Of a stretch of DNA of 64,000 bases, positions 1 to 6,976 are shown in pieces. The stretch spans positions 1-64,000 of the forward strand of contig JBBQUT010000004.1 in the NCBI GenBank assembly GCA_038212215.1, in the 5' to 3' direction. Made by a program: the position numbers and the translations under genes. The notes beneath the pieces were generated by a model, which made no database searches, was not told the origin of the DNA, and worked only from the letters and a program-made list of their open reading frames with translations. The stretch's first letter is position 1. Each line of letters begins with the position of its first letter. This DNA is from JALZAI01 sp038212215 (lineage in GTDB: Bacteria > Actinomycetota > Actinomycetes > Mycobacteriales > Jatrophihabitantaceae).

Positions 1-291
1 CTTTTGGAGAACCAAGGCCTCGATGTGATCGCCGACGCTGACGACTTCGTTGGGGTCGACGTCGTGCTTGATGGAGAGTTCGCGGGACGGGATGACACCT
101 TCGGTCTTGTAGCCGATGTCGAGCAGGACCTCGTCGCGGTCAACCTTGACGATGGTGCCTTCGACGATGTCGCCATCGTTGAAGTACTTGATGGTGAGGT
201 CGATCGCTGCGAGGAAGTCATCAGCCGAGCCGATGTCGTTGATGGCGACCTGCGGGGTGCCGGTGGTAGGTGCGGTTACGGTGGACGTCAT
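1..291 (-). CDS. rpsA: 30S ribosomal protein S1, N-terminal part (cut by window edge)
   Basis: The reverse strand reads from an ATG at 291 to the window edge without a stop, giving 97 residues that begin MTSTVTAPTTGTPQVAIN. The segment KYFNDGDIVEGTIVKVDRD followed by EVLLDIGYKTEGVIPSRELS is the first S1 RNA-binding (OB-fold) repeat of ribosomal protein S1, preceded by the acidic DDFLAAIDLTI lead-in typical of actinobacterial RpsA. S1 helps mRNA bind the small ribosomal subunit. The rest of the gene lies to the left of the window. The ribosome binding site is weak (GGA 14 nt before ATG). In mycobacteria rpsA sits next to polA; here they are about 18 kb apart. Confidence 0.95.
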   Translation of the reverse strand, partial: MTSTVTAPTTGTPQVAINDIGSADDFLAAIDLTIKYFNDGDIVEGTIVKVDRDEVLLDIGYKTEGVIPSRELSIKHDVDPNEVVSVGDHIEALVLQK

Positions 292-368
292 TGAGTAGGT
301 AGGTCCTGACAGTTACTCGGAGCGGTGCAACGGCCCTGATCGACCGGCCGCCACGCTTGCCAAGACAC

Positions 369-392
369 GGATACCCCTATACCCGGGATACC
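369..392. repeat. direct repeat GGATACC x2 upstream of rpsA
   Basis: GGATACC occurs at 369-375 and 386-392 (17-bp period), with a further ATACC at 379-383 between them. On the rpsA strand this reads as three GGTAT motifs 80-100 bp before the start codon. It could be a regulator site or part of the rpsA promoter. Apart from this the 178-bp gap between rpsA and the esterase shows nothing I recognise. Confidence 0.35.
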
Positions 393-469
393 AGCTTTGC
401 GCCTCACGCACGTCGACCGGACGAGCGGCCTACTCCATGTCGAGGCCACAGACCTATGCAGTGTTAACT

Positions 470-1471
470 CTACCCCTGCGCCCATGGTTCGCCCAACCCT
501 GCGCAGTCATCTGCCCCCGCTGCCAACGCTTCACGCAATGCCGCGACGGCTTCGGTGAGCGCCTGCCGGGCGCAGGGCACGACGCCTGGGATCGAGATGA
601 ATCCGTGTACACCGTCGACGTAATTGGTGAGCCGAACCGTGCCGCCGGCCGCCCGCAGCGCTGCCGCGTACGCGGTGCCCTGATCGCGTAGTGGGTCGTG
701 CTGGGCGGTCTGGATCAACGCCGGCGGCAGCATCTCGTGCGACGCTCGCAGCGGGGCCGCGTAGGGATCGGTGAGGTTGTTGGGGCAGTACAGGGTGTGC
801 ACCCGCATGTCGGCCTTGCTCAGCACCGGCGCATGTTCGTTCTCGTCCTCGGACGGGAACGACGTCATGTGCTCGACGTTCGGGTAGATCAGAACCTGCA
901 ACGCGACGGCAGGACGGCCGCGGTCGCGGGCCATCAGCGTGACCGCTGCTGCGAGGTTCCCGCCCGCGCTGTCGCCCATCACCGCGAGCCGCGTGCCGTC
1001 GGCGCCGATCGCCGCCGCGTGCTCGACGGCCCAGCACGTCGCCGCGTAGCAGTCTTCCGGAGCCGCCGGGTAGGGGTCCTCGGGTGCCAATCGGTAGTCG
1101 ACGGACACCACCACCACTCGGGCCTCGGCTGCGATGTGACTGCACCACCATTCGGACTGGCGCGCGTCGCCGCTGATGAAACCGCCGCCGTGATAGTTCA
1201 CCACTAGGGCGAGCGCGTCGTCGATCGCGCCGCTCGGCCGGTACACGCGGACCGGGATCTCGCGGCCGTCCGGTGCCTTGGCCGTCTTCATGGTGATCAA
1301 GACGCCGGGGTGGGGACGTCCGACGATGAGCGACGCTCCAGGCAGGGTGAGAAGTTTGCGGCGGCGCTCGCGCGCGGCCGGCACCAGGTCGGCGCCCACC
1401 TGGAAGATCGGTGACCGGTCGAGCGCGGTCAGTGTCCGCCAGAACAGTTGAACCTGCAGTGGAATCGCCAT
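470..1471 (-). CDS. alpha/beta hydrolase, HSL-type (family IV) esterase/lipase
   Basis: A 333-residue serine hydrolase of the hormone-sensitive-lipase family, which cleaves short-chain carboxylic esters. The oxyanion-hole motif HGGG lies at residues 94-97 and the nucleophile elbow GDSAG at 166-170 (Ser168). The likely acid is Asp259 in AQHDPLRD and the base His289 in DGVHGF, so the triad is complete. YRLAPEDPYPAAPED at about 126-140 is also typical. No signal peptide is seen, so it is probably cytoplasmic. The start at 1471 is chosen because AAGGAGG precedes this ATG at ideal spacing; the frame stays open further upstream but that part is Arg/Gly-rich and unlike the family. It reads towards rpsA; the natural substrate is unknown. 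Confidence 0.88.
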   Translation of the reverse strand: MAIPLQVQLFWRTLTALDRSPIFQVGADLVPAARERRRKLLTLPGASLIVGRPHPGVLITMKTAKAPDGREIPVRVYRPSGAIDDALALVVNYHGGGFISGDARQSEWWCSHIAAEARVVVVSVDYRLAPEDPYPAAPEDCYAATCWAVEHAAAIGADGTRLAVMGDSAGGNLAAAVTLMARDRGRPAVALQVLIYPNVEHMTSFPSEDENEHAPVLSKADMRVHTLYCPNNLTDPYAAPLRASHEMLPPALIQTAQHDPLRDQGTAYAAALRAAGGTVRLTNYVDGVHGFISIPGVVPCARQALTEAVAALREALAAGADDCAGLGEPWAQG

Positions 1472-1481
1472 CAGCGCCTCC

Positions 1482-1516
1482 TTTCCGGGACGGGCCGACT
1501 TTCCGGGACGGGCCGA
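1482..1516. repeat. 17-bp tandem duplication upstream of the esterase
   Basis: TTTCCGGGACGGGCCGA occurs at 1482-1498 and again, identically, at 1500-1516 (18-bp period). It lies just behind the esterase ribosome binding site, in its leader or promoter. It may be a duplicated operator or a replication-slippage product. Confidence 0.6.
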
Positions 1517-1649
1517 GCCCACCCTGCCAGGTCTACCGTGACTGTGGCTACGCGGGCAGCCCTGTCGCTGGCTTCGATCCCGGCCAGCCCGCGAGGGCTT
1601 GCCGGAGCCGCTAGCACGCCTGCGCGTCGCAGAAACGCTACGGCCCGCA

Positions 1650-1655
1650 TACCCT
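1650..1655 (+). promoter_or_regulatory. -10 box TACCCT placed for a leaderless transcript
   Basis: TACCCT fits TANNNT and ends 6 nt before the ATG at 1662, the spacing expected if transcription starts at the start codon. No Shine-Dalgarno sequence precedes that ATG, which agrees with a leaderless mRNA. Confidence 0.5.
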
Positions 1656-1661
1656 GCACTC

Positions 1662-1886
1662 ATGCTCACCGTCGTGGTCGTCATCGCCGTGGCCTTGGTG
1701 ATCGCGTCCCTGCGGGCAAATTCCCGCACGCACCGCCGCGGCGTGGGAGGCAGCGCCCGCCGTGCAGGCTTCTGGGCTGCGGGTAGCGCCGAATCCGGTG
1801 GTACTCACCACGGCGCTCACGATGGGTCGGGCGGGGGCAGCAGCTGCGGCTGCGGCGGTGGCGGGTGCGGTGGCGGACGCAGCTGA
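1662..1886 (+). CDS. small membrane protein with Gly/Cys-rich tail
   Basis: A 74-residue protein of unknown function. It starts with a single hydrophobic helix (MLTVVVVIAVALVIASL) followed by a basic stretch (RANSRTHRRG), suggesting an N-out/C-in membrane anchor. The tail changes to His/Gly/Ser and ends in SGGGSSCGCGGGGCGGG with three cysteines, a composition seen at the C-termini of several small actinobacterial membrane proteins. A metal-binding or surface role is possible but not shown. A -10 box 6 nt before the ATG supports both the start and a leaderless mRNA. Its 3' end overlaps the next gene in another frame. The tail is GC-rich enough that chance coding cannot be excluded. Confidence 0.5.
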   Translation: MLTVVVVIAVALVIASLRANSRTHRRGVGGSARRAGFWAAGSAESGGTHHGAHDGSGGGSSCGCGGGGCGGGRS

Positions 1887-2724
1887 CCCTGCCGGGCCTA
1901 CCCAGGTATCCCCAACGCATCCGCCGCGACCGGTCGGCGTCGCCCGCCGCCACATCGACGCCGATCGCACCGTGCGGGCCAATCGCCAGTGGTGGGACGC
2001 CGAAGCGGACGCCTACCACGCAGAGCACGGCGCTTACCTGGGTGTTGCGGACTTCGTCTGGTGCCCGGAGAACCTACGCGAGACAGACGCGCAACTTCTC
2101 GGTGCAGTGCGCGGAAAGCGGGTGCTTGAGGTCGGCTGCGGCGCGGCGATGTGTTCCCGCTGGCTCGTCGGTCAGGGCGCTCGTCCGGTCGCCTGCGACG
2201 TGTCCTTCGGGATGCTGCGGCACGCTCGCGACGGTGCCACCAAGACCGGGGTCGCCGTCCCGCTGGTTCAGGCCGACGCGCAGCGGCTGCCGTTTCGCGA
2301 CAGCAGCTTCGACATCGCCTTCACCGCGTTCGGGGCGATCCCGTTCGTCGAGGACTCCGCGGCCGTCCTGGGCGAGGTCGCCCGGGTGCTGCGCCCCGGC
2401 GGGCGATGGGTATTCGCGGCGACACATCCGATCCGCTGGTCTTTTCCGGACGACCCCGGCCCGGACGGGCTGACCGCGACGATGTCCTACTTCGACCGCA
2501 CGCCCTACGTGGAATTCGCCGAGGACGGCGAGGCGGTCTACGTCGAGCACCATCGAACGTTCGGCGACCGAGTGCGCGAGATCGCCGCGGCCGGGTTCCG
2601 GCTGGTGGACGTGATCGAACCCGAATGGCCGCCCGGGCACACCCAGTCTTGGGGTCAGTGGTCACCGCTACGCGGCGCGATCCTGCCGGGAACTGCGATC
2701 TACGCCTGCGAGCTATCCGCGTAA
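1870..2724 (+). CDS. class I SAM-dependent methyltransferase
   Basis: A UbiE/Methyltransf_11-type methyltransferase that uses S-adenosylmethionine. Motif I is VLEVGCGAAMCSRWL, the acidic SAM-ribose residue follows in ACDVSFGMLRHAR, post-motif I is LPFRDSSFDIAFTAFGA, and motif III is VARVLRPGGRWVFAATHP. The C-terminus (WPPGHTQSWGQWSPLRGA) is conserved in a group of actinobacterial methyltransferases of unknown substrate. The start is uncertain: GTG at 1870 or 1858, ATG at 1822 and GTG at 1762 (which has GGGAGG 11 nt upstream) are all in frame. I use 1870 because the domain starts shortly after it. The gene overlaps the preceding small gene, so the two may be translationally coupled, and meets the DUF3068 gene head-on with a 25-bp 3' overlap. 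Confidence 0.85.
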   Translation: MADAADPAGPTQVSPTHPPRPVGVARRHIDADRTVRANRQWWDAEADAYHAEHGAYLGVADFVWCPENLRETDAQLLGAVRGKRVLEVGCGAAMCSRWLVGQGARPVACDVSFGMLRHARDGATKTGVAVPLVQADAQRLPFRDSSFDIAFTAFGAIPFVEDSAAVLGEVARVLRPGGRWVFAATHPIRWSFPDDPGPDGLTATMSYFDRTPYVEFAEDGEAVYVEHHRTFGDRVREIAAAGFRLVDVIEPEWPPGHTQSWGQWSPLRGAILPGTAIYACELSA

Positions 2725-3683
2725 CTGGGCGGCGGACCGACGTTTGGGTCGGCCGGTGGCGGGTTGTCGCGGTGCGCACCGCCGTCCGACCTGGAAGAGG
2801 GGTGTCCGCGCAGCACTAGCACAACGCCGGCAACGAGGGCCAGCACGCCGAGGATCCCGGCGATGATCGGTATCCACAGTCCGGCCAGGCGCAGCTTGTC
2901 GATCGCGTCCTTCGAGTAATTGGCCTGATAGTCGATCGCCGACTGATCGAAACGCAGGGTCGTATCAAGTGCGACCGTTCCGTCCTGAAGGGTCTGAACC
3001 TGGTGCTCGACGCCGTCCACGATCGCTCCGGTCTTCGGTTCCACATACACGGTCGTCACGTCGTTGTAGGTGCCCTTGAACAAGCCCTGCACGAGGTAGG
3101 GCTGGTCGCCGGTCTTGGCCGTGTACTGGTAGACCGTCAGCCCTGCTACCTTGCTCGTGCCCTCGTAGGTTGCCGGGAACGCCTTCAGCAGGTCGGGCTC
3201 GTAGAACTGGTAGGTCTTGCGCTGGGCATCGATGGGCCACTTGTAGGTGACCCCGGCGTGCCGGGCCGACGTGTCCCCGTTGACGTTCTCGCGGTAGTTC
3301 GCCACGTGCACGGACTCTGCGGACTTACGCTCGGACGTCACCCGGTCAGTCGTGATGCTCAGCAGGCGGGGATCGTTCGACGGCAGGCAGTTCGGGGTTG
3401 TGCCCTGGACGACCACGATGCACAGCGACTCGTTGACGGTCGTGTTCGTGCCGTCGGAGGCGTGCGAGTCGGTCCGCACGATCCTGGTTGCCCGAAGCTG
3501 GACGCTGCGGCTGGTACCGCTGGCTGCGTCAAGCAGTTTCCCGGGACCGCTCGACACCTGGGTGATGTCGAGATTCAGCGGGGTCTTCTTCACTGCGGGA
3601 ACTGCTACGGCGGGTAGCAGAAACGCCAACCCGCCCCCGAAAGCGCCGAGCACGATCAGAAGGATGGCGAGAGCACGACGCAC
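2700..3683 (-). CDS. DUF3068 domain membrane protein
   Basis: A 327-residue protein with one transmembrane helix at each end (about 4-28 and 268-292) and an extracytoplasmic domain between, followed by a Pro/Ser-rich cytoplasmic tail. Layout and segments such as KWPIDAQRKTYQFYEPDL and GIPA-like membrane ends match DUF3068, a family found in mycolate and related actinobacteria and sometimes annotated as PorA-family or putative porin; the function is not established. The GTG start at 3683 has GGGGGAT about 7 nt upstream. The last 25 bp overlap the 3' end of the convergent methyltransferase. Confidence 0.82.
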   Translation of the reverse strand: MRRALAILLIVLGAFGGGLAFLLPAVAVPAVKKTPLNLDITQVSSGPGKLLDAASGTSRSVQLRATRIVRTDSHASDGTNTTVNESLCIVVVQGTTPNCLPSNDPRLLSITTDRVTSERKSAESVHVANYRENVNGDTSARHAGVTYKWPIDAQRKTYQFYEPDLLKAFPATYEGTSKVAGLTVYQYTAKTGDQPYLVQGLFKGTYNDVTTVYVEPKTGAIVDGVEHQVQTLQDGTVALDTTLRFDQSAIDYQANYSKDAIDKLRLAGLWIPIIAGILGVLALVAGVVLVLRGHPSSRSDGGAHRDNPPPADPNVGPPPSYADSSQA

Positions 3684-3773
3684 GACTCATCCCCCATCAC
3701 TTCGCAGTCCGGACGTGAACGCGACGTTACCAGTGGGTCGGTGCTCATGTGGGCTGCGCTGGTCGGGAGTCCG

Positions 3774-3779
3774 TACCAT
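3774..3779 (+). promoter_or_regulatory. possible -10 box (TACCAT) for the GT-C-like/acyltransferase pair
   Basis: TACCAT fits TANNNT and would give a leader of roughly 70 nt to the GTG at 3858. No convincing -35 hexamer is seen, so this is only a candidate. Confidence 0.25.
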
Positions 3780-3857
3780 GTCGCTCAGCCGGGCGCGCCG
3801 GGCAAGCGGCCACGACGCCGCTCAGGATTCCGGTCGGCAGGGCCAGAAGGTGGTGTG

Positions 3858-5756
3858 GTGAAGGCCGGAGAGCTTCTTCGAGTCGACAGTGCGCAGCCTG
3901 CGCTCATTCGGATCACCGTGCGCCGGCTGAACGTGGGGCTGCTGGTCGTCCTCGTCGCCCAGGCCGGGTGGACCGGATGGCTGTCAGCCGGCGGCTGGTT
4001 CTATCAGGACGACCTCTCGGCGCTGCAGGAGTCGAGCGGGCGCCGGCTGGGCTGGGCGTTTCTGACGATGCCGGTCAACGACCACCTCGTCCCCGGTTAC
4101 CGGCTCGCCTTCTGGTTGTTGCGCCACACGGACCCGCTGGGCTACACCCCTACCGTCCTCATCCGGGTGGCGCTCCAATCGGTGGCGGTGTACCTGCTGT
4201 ACCGGCTGCTCCGGTTGCTGTTCGGCGATCGCCCGGGCGTGCTCGTCCTGACCGCCCTGTACGCGGTCAATCCGCTCGTCGTCAGCAACTTCACCTGGTT
4301 GACGACCGCCACGTGCCTGGTGCCCGCGGAACTGGCGGCGATCCTCGCCCTTCACGAGCATGTCCGCTACACCGTCACCGGCAGGCTGCGTCACGCCGTC
4401 TGGGCGGGCATCGCGCTGCTCGCCGGGATGTGCTTCTGGGAGAAGACGGCGATCATCGGTCTCATCCTGCCGATCCTGTCGCTCGGGTACCTGTCGGCAG
4501 GACCGTTGCCAGACCGGCTGCGCTCCTTGATCGCGCACTGGCGAGGATGGGTGGCCACCGCCGTGCCACCGATGCTGTTCGTCGCCTACTTCCTCACCCA
4601 CCATTACGGCGGATCGGCCCGCGGCGTCAGCGTGGCCCACCTTGCCGACGCGATTCGCGTCAGTTGGCTGCGGATGGCGGCGCCCGCCACGTTCGGGGGG
4701 CCGTGGAGTTGGTTCGACGCGGGTGGGACGGCGTACGTGTCGTGGTCCTCCCCCTCCACCCTCGCGGTCGTGCTCAGCCAGATCGCCTTCGCCGCGCTCA
4801 TCATCTGGGGGTGGCGCCGGACAGGTGCCCGCTCGTTGTGGGCCTGGTCGGTGCCGGGCGTATCGATCGTCTTCGGTACCGCCATGGTCGCGATCGGGCG
4901 CTACTTCACCTTCGGCGACCTGATCGCGGTCACCATGCGCTACAGCTTCGACTTCGCTTTGGCGCTGGTGCTCGGCGCCGCACTCGCGCTGGTGCCGACA
5001 TCGGCCGCCGACATCGCGCCACGCGCGGCGCCCGCAGCCCGGCCGCCGGATCCACCGTCCGCGCCGAACCCGCGACCACGCCGCGACGTCGCGATCATCG
5101 CCGCGACGTTGGTGCTCACGCTCAGCAGCATCGTCTCGTCCTGGCGGTTCCAGACCCGATGGGAACAGAACCCGACCGAGCCCTACGTCGACCGGCTCAC
5201 CCGCAGCATCAGCGCAGCCGGCCCTTCGGTCAACCTGTATGACACGCCCGTCTCGTCAAAAGTGGTGCCCTACTTCTTCGGCCCCACACTGCACCTTTCG
5301 GAGCTGCTCGGCTGGGCCGGCGCGCACGTGGTCTTCGACCACACCGACACTGCGCCGATGCTTGTCGACCAGGACGGCAATCTGCGTGCCGCGAGCATTA
5401 TCCCGGCTGCGTACGGACGACTACCTGCCGGCCAAATATGCGAGGTGCTCGCGCACGGCGTCGGGACCTGGCGGGTGCCTCTTTCCCGGCGGCTCGTCTC
5501 CGGCGAGGGTTTCCTGCGGCTCGAGTACTTTCAGCAACGACCGTCGACGCTGCGCATCCAGATCGAGGACACAAGCGGCGCCCTCATCGCCCCCGCTACG
5601 GGGGCCAGAACGTCGTTCCCGGTACGGCTTGGCGCGCAGTTGCTCCGGCTGAAGGCGTCCACGGCCGAAGCAGTCGTGGTGAAGAGCGACAGCGCGGCGA
5701 TGAACATCTGCATCGGCAACATCATCATCGGCGCGCCGTTTGCGCCGTCCAAATGA
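3858..5756 (+). CDS. polytopic membrane protein, predicted GT-C-type glycosyltransferase
   Basis: A 632-residue membrane protein with about ten hydrophobic helices in its first 470 residues and a C-terminal extracytoplasmic domain of about 150 residues. Just after the first helix comes WFYQDDLSAL; an acidic DD/DE motif in the first outer loop is the hallmark of GT-C enzymes that take sugars from polyprenyl-phosphate donors. Other GT-C-like features are WTTATCLVPAE and a repeated pattern of helices. This is inference: no specific family was recognised. GTG at 3858 (or 3855) follows AAGGTGG. The stop overlaps the acyltransferase start by ATGA, so the two are probably coupled and may act on the same glycan. 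Confidence 0.65.
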   Translation: MKAGELLRVDSAQPALIRITVRRLNVGLLVVLVAQAGWTGWLSAGGWFYQDDLSALQESSGRRLGWAFLTMPVNDHLVPGYRLAFWLLRHTDPLGYTPTVLIRVALQSVAVYLLYRLLRLLFGDRPGVLVLTALYAVNPLVVSNFTWLTTATCLVPAELAAILALHEHVRYTVTGRLRHAVWAGIALLAGMCFWEKTAIIGLILPILSLGYLSAGPLPDRLRSLIAHWRGWVATAVPPMLFVAYFLTHHYGGSARGVSVAHLADAIRVSWLRMAAPATFGGPWSWFDAGGTAYVSWSSPSTLAVVLSQIAFAALIIWGWRRTGARSLWAWSVPGVSIVFGTAMVAIGRYFTFGDLIAVTMRYSFDFALALVLGAALALVPTSAADIAPRAAPAARPPDPPSAPNPRPRRDVAIIAATLVLTLSSIVSSWRFQTRWEQNPTEPYVDRLTRSISAAGPSVNLYDTPVSSKVVPYFFGPTLHLSELLGWAGAHVVFDHTDTAPMLVDQDGNLRAASIIPAAYGRLPAGQICEVLAHGVGTWRVPLSRRLVSGEGFLRLEYFQQRPSTLRIQIEDTSGALIAPATGARTSFPVRLGAQLLRLKASTAEAVVVKSDSAAMNICIGNIIIGAPFAPSK

Positions 5757-6976
5757 CTGGACGCGTGCTCGCACGACCCCGCGCTCAGACCGCGCGCCAC
5801 GTCGACGCGCTCGACGGCATGCGAGCACTGGCCGCATTCGCCGTGCTGGCGACCCACGCGGGATTCAACAGCGGTCGCTCGCTGGACAGCGGGCCGTTTG
5901 CTCCGTTGCTGGCCCGCCTGGACTTCGGCGTCACCGTCTTCTTCCTGCTCTCTGGGTTCCTGCTCTACCAGCCATTCGTCCTGGCCGCGGTCCAGCACGT
6001 GCGTCCTCCTAACATCGGACGGTTCTACCTCAGGCGCGCAATGCGCATCCTGCCCGCGTACTGGATAGCGATCGTGGTGACGCTGACCTGGCTCACCGCA
6101 CGAGCGGCCGACGGCGGCGACTACGCAAGCTACTTGCTCCTCGTCCAGACCTACAATCACCACAATGTCGATCCGAGCCTCACGCAGATGTGGACCCTTG
6201 CGGTCGAGGTCTCCTTCTACGCCGTGCTCCCCGCGATCGCCTACCTCGCCAGGGGTACATGGCAGGGGCGAAGGGCCGCCGTACGTCGCAATGGCGGCGT
6301 TCTCGTCGTCCTGCTGTCCGTCGCGGTGGCCGCCAACGTCGTCGGCCACGCCATGGCGGGGCGCGGCCTCGATAGCCTGATCTGGTTACCGGCAAACCTG
6401 GACTGGTTCGCGGCCGGGATGGGGCTAGCGCTGCTGTCCACCGTCCTGCGGACCGAGCAGCGTCCGACACGTTTCACCCAGGCGGTTCGCGAGATCACCG
6501 CGAGCCCGATCACCTGCTGGGTGATCGGGGCGCTGCTGTTCTGGCTTGCTGCGCTGCCACTGACCGGTCCCCGGAACCTGCTGCTGCCAACTCCGTGGGA
6601 ATGGTCGACCAAACACGCGCTCTACGGCCTGGCCGCGACCGCCCTGCTGGCACCACTCATGCTTGGCGACGGAGGGATCATCGGGCGCGCTCTCGCCATC
6701 CGTCCAATGCGCGTGCTCGGCGATCTCTCCTACGGCATCTACCTCTGGCATCTGCCGCTGTTGCTGGCTATTCAGCGCGGACTCGGCTACCAGACCTTCG
6801 GCGGTCACTTCTGGACGCTCTTCGTGCTGACCGCGGCCGCGGCTACCGGGGTCGCGGCAGTGTCGTGGTTCGGGATCGAACGGCGGCTGCTGCGCCTCGG
6901 CCGCCGCCCCGGCCACGTCGAGGGCGCCACGGGCAGAAGCACGGCTGCGAGCACGCTTGACAAGCAGAGCAGCTGA
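5753..6976 (+). CDS. acyltransferase family 3 (OafA/YrhL-like) membrane protein
   Basis: A 407-residue integral-membrane O-acyltransferase that moves acyl groups, usually acetyl, to cell-surface sugars. It opens with VDALDGMRALAAFAVLATHAGF, the conserved first helix with its catalytic-type His, followed by VTVFFLLSGFLLYQPF, FYLRRAMRILPAYWIAIV, MWTLAVEVSFYAVLPAI and the closing SWFGIERRLL, all in family order. About ten helices are expected. The ATG lies in an ATGA overlap with the GT-C-like gene, which fixes the start. The last 172 bp, including the conserved final helix, overlap the 3' end of the aftD-like gene on the other strand. The acyl group and acceptor are unknown. Confidence 0.9.
   Translation: MTGRVLARPRAQTARHVDALDGMRALAAFAVLATHAGFNSGRSLDSGPFAPLLARLDFGVTVFFLLSGFLLYQPFVLAAVQHVRPPNIGRFYLRRAMRILPAYWIAIVVTLTWLTARAADGGDYASYLLLVQTYNHHNVDPSLTQMWTLAVEVSFYAVLPAIAYLARGTWQGRRAAVRRNGGVLVVLLSVAVAANVVGHAMAGRGLDSLIWLPANLDWFAAGMGLALLSTVLRTEQRPTRFTQAVREITASPITCWVIGALLFWLAALPLTGPRNLLLPTPWEWSTKHALYGLAATALLAPLMLGDGGIIGRALAIRPMRVLGDLSYGIYLWHLPLLLAIQRGLGYQTFGGHFWTLFVLTAAAATGVAAVSWFGIERRLLRLGRRPGHVEGATGRSTAASTLDKQSS

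Noticed and set aside
1472..1729. N-terminal extension of the esterase frame (86 codons)
   Set aside because: Arg/Gly-rich, overlaps the divergent small gene, and an excellent AAGGAGG site fixes the start at 1471.
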